64,000 nucleotides of DNA, from contig JABFRN010000001.1 in NCBI GenBank assembly GCA_013141175.1, forward strand, positions 1,875,444-1,939,443, given 5' to 3'. Shown one piece after another: positions 7,580-17,905 of this stretch. The first letter of the stretch is position 1; every line of letters begins with the position of its first letter. The notes beneath the pieces are model-generated. The model was not told where the DNA came from. It was given only the letters and a program-made list of their open reading frames with translations, and made no database searches. Origin of the DNA: Lysobacter sp. GTDB taxonomy: Bacteria > Pseudomonadota > Gammaproteobacteria > Xanthomonadales > Xanthomonadaceae. The translations under genes were made by a program, and so were the position numbers.

Positions 7580-10500
7580 ATGGAAACGCTTTCGATGCAG
7601 TCCGGCCGCCGTTGTGGCCGCTTCACGACTTTCAACCTGATGGCCTGGCTTCTGTGCCTGGGTCTGCTGTGGCCCACGCTGGCCTCGGCGCAGACATCGG
7701 TATATTGCCCGACCCCGTTGACCGCCACTGTCTCCTGGGGCGCAACGGTCGCGGTGAACGTCAGTACCTGCGACGGCCCCTTCGACGGCGGCATGAGCGG
7801 CCCGATCGCACCCTTCGCCGCGCACGGTACCGTGACCATCGGTGCGAACGGCGGCGGTACCCAGTTCATCAACTATGCGCACAACAGCACCACGCCGGGC
7901 GGTGGCGGAAGCGACACGATCTGGCTCGAAGACAACGATCTGGGCACGGTGCGTATCAACATCACCATCAGTCCGCCGAGCTCGCCGATCACGGTCCTTC
8001 CGGCGACTTTGCCGACGCTGACTGCCGGCACCCCGTTCTCGCAAACCCTGACGTCGAGCGGCGGCCTTGCCCCCTATACCTACACCCTCCAGAGCGGCGC
8101 ATTGCCGGTCGGCCTCAGTCTGAGTAGCGCCGGCGTGCTCAGCGGTACGCCCACACAGCGTGGCGGCTATACCTTCACCGTCCGCTCGACCGATGCCACC
8201 ACGCCCACCGCACAATTCGTCGACAAGGGTTATACGGGCACGGTCCAGAATCCGAGCCTTGCGCTTTCGCCCAATACGTTTTCGGCGATTCAGGGCGTTC
8301 CGACATCGTTCTCGCTCGCGACCGCCGGCGGCGTTGCGCCGCACACTTACCAGACCGAGCCGGTCCCCGGTGCGGCGCCTGCGCCCGGCCTGACGATGAC
8401 CTCCGCAGGTGTCGTCAGCGGAACACCCACCACCATCGGATCGACCACCACCACGCTGCGCGTGACGGATGCCAGCACGCCTTCCGCCGCGCCTTATTCC
8501 GAATTGGAACCGCTGACCATCAACGTCGTTGCGCCGCCGAGCGTTTCGATCGCGGTCGCTCCTGCAAGCGTCAGTGAAGACGGCGCGACCAATCTGGTCT
8601 ACACCGTCACCCGCAGCGCAAGTCTGGCAACGGCGACGCTGGTCAACATCGCCACCAGCGGCACCGCGACGTCGGGCATCGACTACGGCGGCGGCGTTGC
8701 GACGGTCAACATCCCCAGCGGCGCCACCACCGCGACCATCACCATCAATCCTGCGGTCGACGGCCTCGTCGAAGCCGATGAAACCGTGACCCTCACCGTC
8801 GCTGCCGGCACCGGTTACACGGTCGGCGCGCCGGCCAGCGCCACCGGCACCATCCTCAACGACGATGTGCCCACGGCTACGATCACCGTGTCTCCGGCCG
8901 CCGTTGCCGAAGACGGCGCACCCAATCTGGTCTACACGGTCAATCTGAACCAGGCGTCGTTCACCGCGTTGTCGATCAGCTACACCGTCGGCGGCACCGC
9001 CATCAACGGAACCGACTACGTGACGATCACCTCGCCGCTGGTCATCCCGGCCGGCAATACCACCGGCACGGTCACCGTCAACCCGAACGCCGATGCCACC
9101 ATCGAAGCCGACGAGACGGTCATCCTGACCCTCGCCGCCGGTGCCGGTTACACGGTCGGCGTTCCGGCCAGCGCCACCGGCACGATCCTCAACGACGACC
9201 TGCCGAACCTGACGATCAACGATGTCACCGCATCGGAAGGCAACGCCGGCATCACCAACTTCACCTTTACCGTCAGCCTGAGTGCGCCGGCGGGTCCGGG
9301 CGGTGTCGGCTTCGACATCGCCACCGCCAACGGCAGCGCCACGGCGGGCGTCGATTACGTCGCCAGCACGCTCACCGGTCAGACCATCCCGGCCGGCAGC
9401 AGCACCTACACGTTCACCGTGCTGGTGAACGGCGATACGCTCAACGAGCCGACCGAAACCTTCTTCGTCAACGTCACCAACGTGGTCAACGCGATCGTGG
9501 TCGATGGCCAGGGCGTGGGCACCATCACCAACGACGACCCGCTGCCATCGCTCAGCATCAACGATGTCACCGTGGTCGAGGGCAATGCCGGCACCGTCAA
9601 CGCGGTGTTCACCGTCACCCTCAGTGCGGCCAGCGGCCAGACCGTCGGCGTGAACTACGCCACGGCCGACGGCACCGCGACCCAGCCGGCCGACTACACC
9701 AGCACCACCGGCGCGCTGACCTTCACCCCGGGACAGACCACCCGCACCATCACCGTGCCGGTGATCGGCGAAGTGGTTCCCGAGGCGAACGAAACGTTCT
9801 TCGTGAATCTCAGCGGCGCGACCAACGCGACGATCGCCGACAATCAGGGTCTGGGCGCCATCACCAACGACGATGTGCCGGTGACGGTCAATCCCGCGAC
9901 GCTGCCGAACGGCACGATCGGCTTCGTCTACAACCAGACGCTCTCCGCCAGCGGTGGAGCGGCTCCTTATACCTTCGCGCTGACCGCCGGCTCGGTGCCG
10001 GCAGGCGTCGTCGTGCAGGCAAACGGCATCGTGGCCGGCATACCGACGGCAGGCGGCACCTTCAACTTCACCGTCACCGCGACCGACAGCAGCCCGTTCC
10101 CGGGGCCCTTCGCGGGCAGTCGCGCATACACCGTCGTCATCGCAGCGCCGACGATCGTGCTGCCGGCGACCCCGCTGGCGGACGGCACCTTGGGCGCGGC
10201 GTATTCGGCCGCAATCACGCCGGCCTCCGGCGGTACATCGCCGTATGCCTATGCGGTTTCCGCCGGGGCATTGCCGGCCGGGTTGAACCTCAACGCCGCG
10301 ACCGGCGCCATCACCGGCACGCCGGGCGCAGTGGGCACGTTCAACTTCGATATCACCGCGACCGACAGCAGCACCGGTACCGGGCCGTACACCGCGACCC
10401 AGAGCTACAGCATCGTGGTCATCGATGTCCCGCCGGTCGCCAATCCGGTTTCGATCACCGTCGCCTACAACAGCGGCGCGAATCCGGTGCCGCTGAACAT

Positions 10501-13500
10501 CACCGGCGGCGCAGCGACCTCGGTATCGATCGGCACGCCGTCGACCAACGGCACCGAGATCACCAGTGGCATCACGATCACCTATCAGCCGAATCCGGAT
10601 TTCGCCGGCACCGACACGTTCACCTATCTCGCGACCAACAGCGGCGGCACGTCCGCGCCCGCCACGGTGACGGTGACGGTGAGCAACCCGGTCATCACCA
10701 TCACCCCCAGCGGCGGCTTCGCGGCCACCGTGGGCACGCCGTACACCCAGACCTTCACCTGGAACGGCGGCGCGCAGCCGTACAGCGGCTATCAGGTCAC
10801 CAACCTGCCGGCCGGGCTGTCGATCACCGGTTCCACCGCGAACAGCGTGACCGTCTCCGGCACGCCGACCCAGGCGGGCAGCTTCACGCTGAACGCTTCG
10901 GCCACCGACAGCAGCACCGGCAACGGTCCGTTCACGGTCGGTGAGGCGTTCACGCTGACGGTCGCCGGCCCGACGCTGGCGCTGGCGCCGGCTTCCACCA
11001 CGTTCAACGTCCCGTACGGTGTTGCCGGTTATTCGCAGGGCTTCACCGCCAGCGGCGGTATCGGTCCGTACACCTACGCGCTGAGCGGCGCGCTGCCGCC
11101 GGGCGTGACCTTCGCCGGCAACACCGTGTCGGGCACGCCGACGGTGCCCGGCAGTTACAGCTTCACCATCACGGCGACCGATACGGGTTCCACCGGCACG
11201 GGCTCGCCGTTCACGGTGGCGCAGAACTACATCATCAACGTGGCGGCACCGACCATCGTGGTGAATCCCGCCACGCTGCCTGACCCGACCGCCGGCAACG
11301 CCTACAGCCAGACGCTTACCGCGACCGGTGGTGTTGGCCCGTACGGCTTCTCGCTCGGCGGCGGCACGCTGCCGTCCGGCATCACCCTGTCGAGCGGCGG
11401 TGCGTTGTCCGGGACATCGAACGAAGTCGGCACCTTCAACATCGCCGTCACCGCCACCGATGCCAACGGCCAGACCGGCAGCCGCGCCTACACGCTGACC
11501 ATCGCCGCGCCGACGCTGACCCTGGCGCCCGCAGCCGGCGTACAGACGTTGACCTACGGCGTGCCGTACACGCAGGCCTTCACGGCTGGCGGTAGCGCCG
11601 GTCCGTTCAACTACGTGTTGAGCGGTGCCCTGCCGACCGGTGTCACCTTCAGCGGCAATACGCTGTCGGGTACGCCGACTGCGCCGGGCAGCTATCCGGT
11701 CACCGTCACCGCCACCGACACGGTGCTGACCGGTGCGGGTGCGCCGTTCTCGATCACCCAGGACTACGTGCTGAACGTCCCGGCGCCGACCATCGCGGTC
11801 AATCCGGCCACGTTGCCGAACCCGGTCGCGGGCGCGGCTTACAGCCAGACGCTCACCGTGACCGGCGGCGTCGCGCCATACAGCACGGCCGTCACCAGCG
11901 GCACGCTGCCGACCGGCATCACCCTGACCAGCGGCGGCGTGCTCTCGGGCACCTCGTTCGAGGTCGGCACGTTCAACGTGACCGTGACCGGCACCGATGC
12001 CAACGGCCAGACCGGCAGTCGCGCTTATACGCTGACGATCGCAGCACCGACCCTGAGCATGAGCCCGGCGGCCGGCGTGCAGACGCTGACCTATGGCGCG
12101 CCGTACACGCAGACCTTCACCGCCAGCGGTAGTCCCGGTCCTTACAACTACGTGTTGAGCGGCGCCCTGCCGGCCGGTGTCACCTTCAGCGGCAACACGC
12201 TGTCGGGTACGCCGACGGTCCCGGGCAGCTATCCGGTCACCGTCACCGCCACCGACACGGTGTTGACCGGTGCGGGTGCGCCGTTCTCGATCACCCAGGA
12301 CTACGTGCTGAACGTGCCTGCGCCGGTCATCGCGATCGCCCCGGCCACGTTGCCCAACACGACGGCGGGCCTGGCTTACAGCCAGACGTTCAGCGCCAGT
12401 GGCGGCGTCGCGCCCTACAGCTTCGCGGTGACCGCAGGCGCCTTGCCGAATGGTCTGACGCTGAGCTCGGGCGGTGCGCTGTCCGGTACCACGACGGCCT
12501 CGGGCACGTTCAACTTCACCGTGACCGCGACCGACGTGAACGGCCAGAACGCCAGCACCGCCTACACCGTGGTGGTGGCCGTGCCGACGCTCACGCTGAC
12601 ACCGGCCACGTTGCCGGCCGGTACGGCAGGTACGGCTTACACGCAGGTGCTGACGATCGGTGGCGGCATCGCGCCGTACACGGTGACGCTGACGGGCGCA
12701 CTGCCGACGGGCCTGACCTTCAATGCGGCCACCCGCACCTTCAGCGGCACGCCGACGCAGGCAGGCACGTTCAACCTCAGCGTGACCGTCACCGACAGCA
12801 CCGGCGGCACCGCAGCGACGGTGACCAACGCCTACACGCTGACGATCGCGACACCGACGCTGGCGATGACGCCGGCCACGGTGCCGGCCGGCACGGCGGG
12901 CGTGGCGTACAGCCAGACCTTCGTCGCCAGTGGCGGCATCGCGCCGTACACCTACGCCTTGAGCGCGGGTGCGCTGCCGGCCGGTCTCACCCTCAATGCC
13001 GCAGGTGCACTGAGCGGCACGCCGACGGTCGCGGGCACGTTCAACTTCAGCGTGCGTGCGACCGACAGCACCACCGGCACGGCGGGTACGGTGACCATCG
13101 CCTACACGCTCACGTTGTCCGCCCCGACCATCACCATCAACCCGGCGACCCTGCCCAACAGCGTCCAGCAACTGCCGTACACGCAGGCGTTGACCGCGAC
13201 CGGCGGCACCGCGCCGTATGCCTTCGCGATCACGGCGGGTGCATTGCCGGCCGGCCTGACGTTGAGCACGGCGGGTTCGCTCAGCGGCACGCCGACGGTG
13301 TCGGGTCTGTTCAACTTCACGATCCGTGCGACCGACGCGCTGGGCTTCACCGGCACGCGGGTCTACGCGCTGAGGGTCGTGGATCGCCCCGATCCGTCGA
13401 AGGATCCGGAAGTGCGCGGTCTGCTGGAAGCGCAGGCGGATGCCACCCGTCGCTTCGCGACCACCCAGATCAACAACTTCCAGCAGCGTCTGGAGCGGTT

Positions 13501-14509
13501 GCATGGTGCGGGTCAGGACGGCGGCTTCGACAACGGCCTGAGCGTGTCCTACGACCAGTACTGTCCGGAGATGGTGGGTGCGATTCCCGGCCGCCGCTGC
13601 GACCGTCCGACCACCGGCAGCACGATCGGCGCCGCGATGACCGAGCAGAACAATGCGCGCGCCGGAGACGGCAACAACGCGTACGGGATCTGGACGGCGG
13701 GCACGATCCGCTCGGGCAATCACGATGGCCGCAACGGAAGCGCCGGCGTGGACTTCGAGACCGATGGCCTGAGCGCCGGTCTGGACTACCGCGTCAACGA
13801 TGCGCTGACGATCGGTGGCGGCGTGGGTTACGGCACCGACAGCAGCGACATCGGCGACAACGGCAGCCGCAGCAAGGGCAGTGCCTACTCCTTCGCGCTC
13901 TACGGCAGCTACAGCCCGGGCGAGATGTTCTTCATGGATGGCCTGTGGGGCTACCAGAGCCTCGACTACGACCTGCGCCGGTTCGTCACCAGCAACGGCA
14001 ACTTCGTCGATGGCAAGCGCAAGGGCACGCAGTGGTTCGGCTCGGTGTCGGCGGGTGCCGATATCCAGAAGGGCGCGTGGCAGTTCACGCCGTACGTGCG
14101 TGCCGATGTGGCGCGTGCCGAACTCGATGCGTATACCGAGCACGGCGATCCGATCTTCGCGCTGGCCTACGACAACCTTGCAGTCGATACGGACACCGGC
14201 AATGTGGGCGTGCGCATCGACTACCGTCGCGAAGCGAGCTGGGGCCTGTGGTCGCCGCAGTTCCGCGTGGAATACCAGCACGATTTCAAGGGCAACGGCG
14301 CGCAGACGATGCGCTACGCGGACCTGCCCACCGGCCCGTTCTACCGTGCGGGTCTGAACGACTTCGACCGCAGCCGCCTGATGCTGGGCCTGGGCGTGTT
14401 GTTCAATCTGAGCAACGACTGGTCGTTCAAGTTCGACTATCGCGGCCTGATCGGCAGCGGCGGCGACACCGACCACGGCGTCCAGTTCAACGTCGACAGG
14501 AAGTTCTGA
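7580..14509 (+). CDS. Autotransporter with Ig-like and Calx-beta repeats
   Basis: 2309 residues from ATG 7580 (AGGGGA at 7565-7570); a GTG at 7553 is an in-frame alternative. A signal peptide (residues about 20-38, ending LASAQ) is followed by: putative-Ig (He_PIG type) domains, about 134-317; Calx-beta type repeats with NDD ends (GTILNDDVP, GTITNDDP), about 321-760; a long series of putative-Ig repeats with GLAPYTYTL and LSGTPT motifs, about 764-1934, interrupted by one tandem-95-like domain (about 950-1035); a linker starting near RPDPSKDPEVRGLL; and a C-terminal autotransporter beta barrel ending in Phe (about 2000-2309). It is probably surface displayed and adhesive. The ligand cannot be told. 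A strong terminator follows, and a shorter paralogue comes next. Confidence 0.93.
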   Translation: METLSMQSGRRCGRFTTFNLMAWLLCLGLLWPTLASAQTSVYCPTPLTATVSWGATVAVNVSTCDGPFDGGMSGPIAPFAAHGTVTIGANGGGTQFINYAHNSTTPGGGGSDTIWLEDNDLGTVRINITISPPSSPITVLPATLPTLTAGTPFSQTLTSSGGLAPYTYTLQSGALPVGLSLSSAGVLSGTPTQRGGYTFTVRSTDATTPTAQFVDKGYTGTVQNPSLALSPNTFSAIQGVPTSFSLATAGGVAPHTYQTEPVPGAAPAPGLTMTSAGVVSGTPTTIGSTTTTLRVTDASTPSAAPYSELEPLTINVVAPPSVSIAVAPASVSEDGATNLVYTVTRSASLATATLVNIATSGTATSGIDYGGGVATVNIPSGATTATITINPAVDGLVEADETVTLTVAAGTGYTVGAPASATGTILNDDVPTATITVSPAAVAEDGAPNLVYTVNLNQASFTALSISYTVGGTAINGTDYVTITSPLVIPAGNTTGTVTVNPNADATIEADETVILTLAAGAGYTVGVPASATGTILNDDLPNLTINDVTASEGNAGITNFTFTVSLSAPAGPGGVGFDIATANGSATAGVDYVASTLTGQTIPAGSSTYTFTVLVNGDTLNEPTETFFVNVTNVVNAIVVDGQGVGTITNDDPLPSLSINDVTVVEGNAGTVNAVFTVTLSAASGQTVGVNYATADGTATQPADYTSTTGALTFTPGQTTRTITVPVIGEVVPEANETFFVNLSGATNATIADNQGLGAITNDDVPVTVNPATLPNGTIGFVYNQTLSASGGAAPYTFALTAGSVPAGVVVQANGIVAGIPTAGGTFNFTVTATDSSPFPGPFAGSRAYTVVIAAPTIVLPATPLADGTLGAAYSAAITPASGGTSPYAYAVSAGALPAGLNLNAATGAITGTPGAVGTFNFDITATDSSTGTGPYTATQSYSIVVIDVPPVANPVSITVAYNSGANPVPLNITGGAATSVSIGTPSTNGTEITSGITITYQPNPDFAGTDTFTYLATNSGGTSAPATVTVTVSNPVITITPSGGFAATVGTPYTQTFTWNGGAQPYSGYQVTNLPAGLSITGSTANSVTVSGTPTQAGSFTLNASATDSSTGNGPFTVGEAFTLTVAGPTLALAPASTTFNVPYGVAGYSQGFTASGGIGPYTYALSGALPPGVTFAGNTVSGTPTVPGSYSFTITATDTGSTGTGSPFTVAQNYIINVAAPTIVVNPATLPDPTAGNAYSQTLTATGGVGPYGFSLGGGTLPSGITLSSGGALSGTSNEVGTFNIAVTATDANGQTGSRAYTLTIAAPTLTLAPAAGVQTLTYGVPYTQAFTAGGSAGPFNYVLSGALPTGVTFSGNTLSGTPTAPGSYPVTVTATDTVLTGAGAPFSITQDYVLNVPAPTIAVNPATLPNPVAGAAYSQTLTVTGGVAPYSTAVTSGTLPTGITLTSGGVLSGTSFEVGTFNVTVTGTDANGQTGSRAYTLTIAAPTLSMSPAAGVQTLTYGAPYTQTFTASGSPGPYNYVLSGALPAGVTFSGNTLSGTPTVPGSYPVTVTATDTVLTGAGAPFSITQDYVLNVPAPVIAIAPATLPNTTAGLAYSQTFSASGGVAPYSFAVTAGALPNGLTLSSGGALSGTTTASGTFNFTVTATDVNGQNASTAYTVVVAVPTLTLTPATLPAGTAGTAYTQVLTIGGGIAPYTVTLTGALPTGLTFNAATRTFSGTPTQAGTFNLSVTVTDSTGGTAATVTNAYTLTIATPTLAMTPATVPAGTAGVAYSQTFVASGGIAPYTYALSAGALPAGLTLNAAGALSGTPTVAGTFNFSVRATDSTTGTAGTVTIAYTLTLSAPTITINPATLPNSVQQLPYTQALTATGGTAPYAFAITAGALPAGLTLSTAGSLSGTPTVSGLFNFTIRATDALGFTGTRVYALRVVDRPDPSKDPEVRGLLEAQADATRRFATTQINNFQQRLERLHGAGQDGGFDNGLSVSYDQYCPEMVGAIPGRRCDRPTTGSTIGAAMTEQNNARAGDGNNAYGIWTAGTIRSGNHDGRNGSAGVDFETDGLSAGLDYRVNDALTIGGGVGYGTDSSDIGDNGSRSKGSAYSFALYGSYSPGEMFFMDGLWGYQSLDYDLRRFVTSNGNFVDGKRKGTQWFGSVSAGADIQKGAWQFTPYVRADVARAELDAYTEHGDPIFALAYDNLAVDTDTGNVGVRIDYRREASWGLWSPQFRVEYQHDFKGNGAQTMRYADLPTGPFYRAGLNDFDRSRLMLGLGVLFNLSNDWSFKFDYRGLIGSGGDTDHGVQFNVDRKF
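11514..12587 (+). repeat. 537-bp period double-Ig module inside autotransporter 1
   Basis: Two near-identical A-type Ig domains (with the shared motifs AAGVQTLTYG and TVLTGAGAPFSITQDYVLN) begin at about 11514 and 12051, 537 bases (179 residues) apart. Each is followed by a B-type domain with NPATLP or APATLP. An older A-B pair precedes them from about 10978. The array therefore grew by duplicating domain pairs, not single domains. Confidence 0.75.
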
Positions 14510-14539
14510 TCTTCAGTCGCCACGGTTGAGGAAGACACG

Positions 14540-14571
14540 GCGCCGCTGCTCATGCAGCGGCGCTTTTTTTT
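14540..14571 (+). terminator. Rho-independent terminator after autotransporter 1
   Basis: A perfect 10-bp stem, GCGCCGCTGC (14540-14549) and GCAGCGGCGC (14554-14563), with a TCAT loop, is followed by eight T residues (14564-14571). It lies 30 bases after the stop of the first autotransporter and separates the two paralogues into two transcripts. Confidence 0.95.
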
Positions 14572-14626
14572 GCGGCGGTGATATTGTTGTGTGGGGCGAA
14601 CTTCACCTCACGACCTGCTGCAGGCA

Positions 14627-17600
14627 ATGACCACGTCTCCCGCTCCGATATTGCAGCGCTGGATCCACCGATGCGCGCTGGCACTGATGGCCATGGCGCT
14701 GTCGGTGGCTGTGCTCTTGCCGGTCAAGGCGATGGCGCAACCGGCATTGACGCTCTCGCCGGAAACCCTGCCGAATGCCTCGACCCAGGTCTACTACTTC
14801 CAGTTTTTCAGCGCTTCCGGCGGCGTAGCGCCGTACACGCATCGCATCAGCGCAGGAGCCTTGCCGCCAGGGATTTTTCTCTTCGGCAATTTCATGTCCG
14901 GCGTACCGAGCATTGCCGGCACCTACAGTTTTTCGATCACGGCAACCGATCGGACATCGCCCGTTCCCCTCACGGTGACTCGCGATTACGCGCTGGTCGT
15001 AGAACAGACGCCGTTCGTGATCGATGAAGCCATGCCCCCTGTCGCGACGGCAGGGCGGAATTACAGTCATTCGATCACGGCACGAGGGGGCATCAAACCG
15101 TACGCCTTTCGGGTGGAGAGCGGAGCATTGCCACTGGGCTTGACCTTGGCCAGCGACGGAAGCGTCAGCGGCATCCCCATGGTAGCCGGGACGTTCGATA
15201 TCAACGTGGTCGTTACCGACAGCACAAGTGGGACTCCTTCCACCGCGATCAGGAGCTTCCGGTTTGTGGTCGAACTTCCCGTGATGAGCGTTTCGCCCGA
15301 GCGGCCGTCGCACGCTGCGGTCGGTTCGCCATACGCGATGTCTCTCGGTGCCGTAGGCGGCAAGGAACCATATCTCTATGCGCTGACATCCGGCGTGCTG
15401 CCGGAAGGCTTGGAACTGCAGTCCAACGGGACCATCACCGGCGTACCGGAAGTGGTTGGGTCTTACGAGATCATCATTACCGCGACCGATGGCAGCACCG
15501 GCTACGGTCCGATCACAGGCAGTCGCGCGTACACGATGGTGGTGGAGCCACCCAGGTTGGTGCTCGATACCGGCGTCTTGCCGGTCGCGACGGCCGCGCA
15601 GCCCTACATCGCCAGGCTTGGCGTCTCGAACGGTGTCGCACCTTATGAGTTCACGCTCGGGAGCGGCACACTGCCCCCGGGGCTCACGCTTGCAGAAGAC
15701 GGCACGATTTCCGGAATCCCTGCGCGTCCATTGCCGCCACCGGATTTTTCGCAATACGCCTTCGTCTTCAACGTGGTCGATGCGAACAGGCGCAGTGCGA
15801 CGTTCAGCATGGATATGACGGTGATCGATACACCGATACAGATCGGACCGGCGGTGGTGCCCGATGGCATCGCCGGGGTCACCGAATATCTGTTGCCATT
15901 CACCGCCGAGAATGCGACCGCACCCTTTGCCTTCGCGCTGCAGGAAGGCGCGTTGCCTCAAGGCCTGCGCTTCGACCCGGACACCGCAACGTTGTCGGGT
16001 ATCCCGACCGAATCCGGCAGCTTCGCTTTCACCCTGCAGCTGACCGACGCCGAAAACCGGATCGTGGCCAGGCAGTACGCTTTCACGATCGCCGCGCCCA
16101 CGTTGGCGCTCACATCGACCGCGCTGTCTGCGGGTACGACCGGGGTTGCCTATCGCCACTTGCTCAGTGCAGGCGGTGGCGCCGAACCTTATCGATTCCG
16201 GATCATCGAGGGGGCGATGCCTCCAGGGATGGCCTTGAGTGTCGATGGCGAGATCAGCGGCACCACCCATCAAGCCGGAACATTCCCGTTCGCGATCGAA
16301 GTGGCATCGGCCACTCGACAGCTGAGCGTCCAGGCATTGACTCTGCAGATCAATCCGCCGGCGAGCATGGATTCAGCTCCGGTCATTACCACGACAGTCG
16401 CGCCGGTCATCATATCTTCGCGCACCGTTACCATGGTGGCGGGCGTAGCCGCGACGATCGAGCTCACCGAAGGCGCGACCGGCGGGCCGTTCACTGCGGC
16501 GAACGTCGTGTCGCTGAGTCCTGCCAACGCGGGCACGGTCTCCATCGACCATGGCGGTAGCGGCACGAATACGCACTATGCGCTGAGGTTCGCGCCCGCG
16601 CCGGATTTTTCCGGGGTCGCCACTGTCCAGTACACGCTCGGCAACAGCGGTGCGATCTCGGCCCCGGCGACCATCGTATTCACCGTCGTGCCACGTCCCG
16701 ACCCCGCGCACGATCCTGAAGTGCTCGGGTTGCTGGATGCGCAGGCGCATAGCGCGCGCAGCTTCGCGACCGCGCAGATCGGCAATGTGCGCCAGCGGCT
16801 CGAACGTCTGCACGGCGCGGGCGATGGCCGCTACGGCTTCAGCGATGGTCTGACGTTCGCATCCAACGGTGGGATCAACCGTTGTGCGTCGCGCGTCGCA
16901 ACACCGCCGGGCGAAACCTGCGCGCGACCGCTTGCCGACGACGTGGTCGTCAGCAGTCGGCATCGCAGCGATTATCTGTTCGGCACCTGGGTCGCCGGCA
17001 CGCTCGGCAGCGGCGAGCGCGATGCGCGCAACGGTCGCGAGGCGATGGATTTTGAAACCCGGGGCGTCAGCGGCGGCGGCGACATGCGCATCGGCGATGG
17101 CTATGCGGGCGCAAGTGTCGGTTACGGGCGCGACCGCACCTGGGTCGGCGACGACGACACCCGCAGCGATGCGCAGGCGTACACGCTCTCTGTCTACGGT
17201 GGTTATGCGCCGGGCGATGTGTTCTTCATCGACGGCATGCTCGGCTACCAATCGCTGCACTACGACCTGCGCCGCAGTCCGACTGCGACTGCGGGAGACG
17301 TGAAAGGTCGACGCAACGGCCGGCAATGGTTCGCCGCGCTCACCGCTGGTGCCGATCTCGAACGCGGGCGCTGGCAGTTCACGCCCTATGGCCGATTCGA
17401 ATTCGTGCGCGCCACGCTCGACGGTTATCGCGAGCAGGGCGACCCGGTCTACGCCCTGCGCTACGACGACCAGACCCTGCGCAGCACTTCGGCCAATCTC
17501 GGCCTGCGCGTGGATTACCGCAGAACAATGGGATGGGGCATGTTCGCGCCGCAGTTGCGCCTGGAATATCAGCGCGATGTGGAGCGCGACGGCGCGGCCA

Positions 17601-17800
17601 CGCTGCACTACGCCGATTGGACCCAGGGCCCGGCCTATCGCGCGGATGTGCCCGGCATCGGTCGCAGCCGCTTGGAAATCGGTCTGGGCGCGTTGTTCGA
17701 AAACCGCGCGCAATGGACTTTTGCCTTCGGCTATCGCGGTCTGTTCGACGACGACGGCAGCGATCACGGTCTGACTTTCGACATCCAGCACGAGTTCTGA
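14627..17800 (+). CDS. Second, shorter Ig-repeat autotransporter
   Basis: 1057 residues from ATG 14627; a GTG at 14591 is in frame but lacks a better site. The signal peptide ends near residue 36 (VKAMAQ). About seven putative-Ig repeats follow (motifs GVAPYTHRI, GIKPYAFRV, ISGTTHQAG), then a linker beginning RPDPAHDPEVLGLL and an autotransporter beta barrel of about 330 residues ending in Phe. The linker and barrel closely parallel those of the 2309-residue neighbour upstream, while the passenger repeats are more diverged and there are no Calx-beta repeats. The two genes look like an ancient tandem duplication with separate passenger evolution. It is probably a surface adhesin or cell-contact protein. 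Confidence 0.92.
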   Translation: MTTSPAPILQRWIHRCALALMAMALSVAVLLPVKAMAQPALTLSPETLPNASTQVYYFQFFSASGGVAPYTHRISAGALPPGIFLFGNFMSGVPSIAGTYSFSITATDRTSPVPLTVTRDYALVVEQTPFVIDEAMPPVATAGRNYSHSITARGGIKPYAFRVESGALPLGLTLASDGSVSGIPMVAGTFDINVVVTDSTSGTPSTAIRSFRFVVELPVMSVSPERPSHAAVGSPYAMSLGAVGGKEPYLYALTSGVLPEGLELQSNGTITGVPEVVGSYEIIITATDGSTGYGPITGSRAYTMVVEPPRLVLDTGVLPVATAAQPYIARLGVSNGVAPYEFTLGSGTLPPGLTLAEDGTISGIPARPLPPPDFSQYAFVFNVVDANRRSATFSMDMTVIDTPIQIGPAVVPDGIAGVTEYLLPFTAENATAPFAFALQEGALPQGLRFDPDTATLSGIPTESGSFAFTLQLTDAENRIVARQYAFTIAAPTLALTSTALSAGTTGVAYRHLLSAGGGAEPYRFRIIEGAMPPGMALSVDGEISGTTHQAGTFPFAIEVASATRQLSVQALTLQINPPASMDSAPVITTTVAPVIISSRTVTMVAGVAATIELTEGATGGPFTAANVVSLSPANAGTVSIDHGGSGTNTHYALRFAPAPDFSGVATVQYTLGNSGAISAPATIVFTVVPRPDPAHDPEVLGLLDAQAHSARSFATAQIGNVRQRLERLHGAGDGRYGFSDGLTFASNGGINRCASRVATPPGETCARPLADDVVVSSRHRSDYLFGTWVAGTLGSGERDARNGREAMDFETRGVSGGGDMRIGDGYAGASVGYGRDRTWVGDDDTRSDAQAYTLSVYGGYAPGDVFFIDGMLGYQSLHYDLRRSPTATAGDVKGRRNGRQWFAALTAGADLERGRWQFTPYGRFEFVRATLDGYREQGDPVYALRYDDQTLRSTSANLGLRVDYRRTMGWGMFAPQLRLEYQRDVERDGAATLHYADWTQGPAYRADVPGIGRSRLEIGLGALFENRAQWTFAFGYRGLFDDDGSDHGLTFDIQHEF

Positions 17801-17905
17801 GCGCCGGGCATTCCGCCCGTGCGACGCTGCGGCCCGTGGGTGTGCGGTGTTGAGCGCGCATGCGTGCGTACACTGCGTCCTCCCGTATCGCGAGTCGCGC
17901 ACATC

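Noticed and set aside
7472-14476. An open frame of 2334 codons antisense to autotransporter 1
   Set aside because: It is a mirror of the GC-rich, repeat-built gene on the plus strand. The product is Arg/Gly/Ala-rich without domain features, and the plus strand has a signal peptide, known repeats and a beta barrel.
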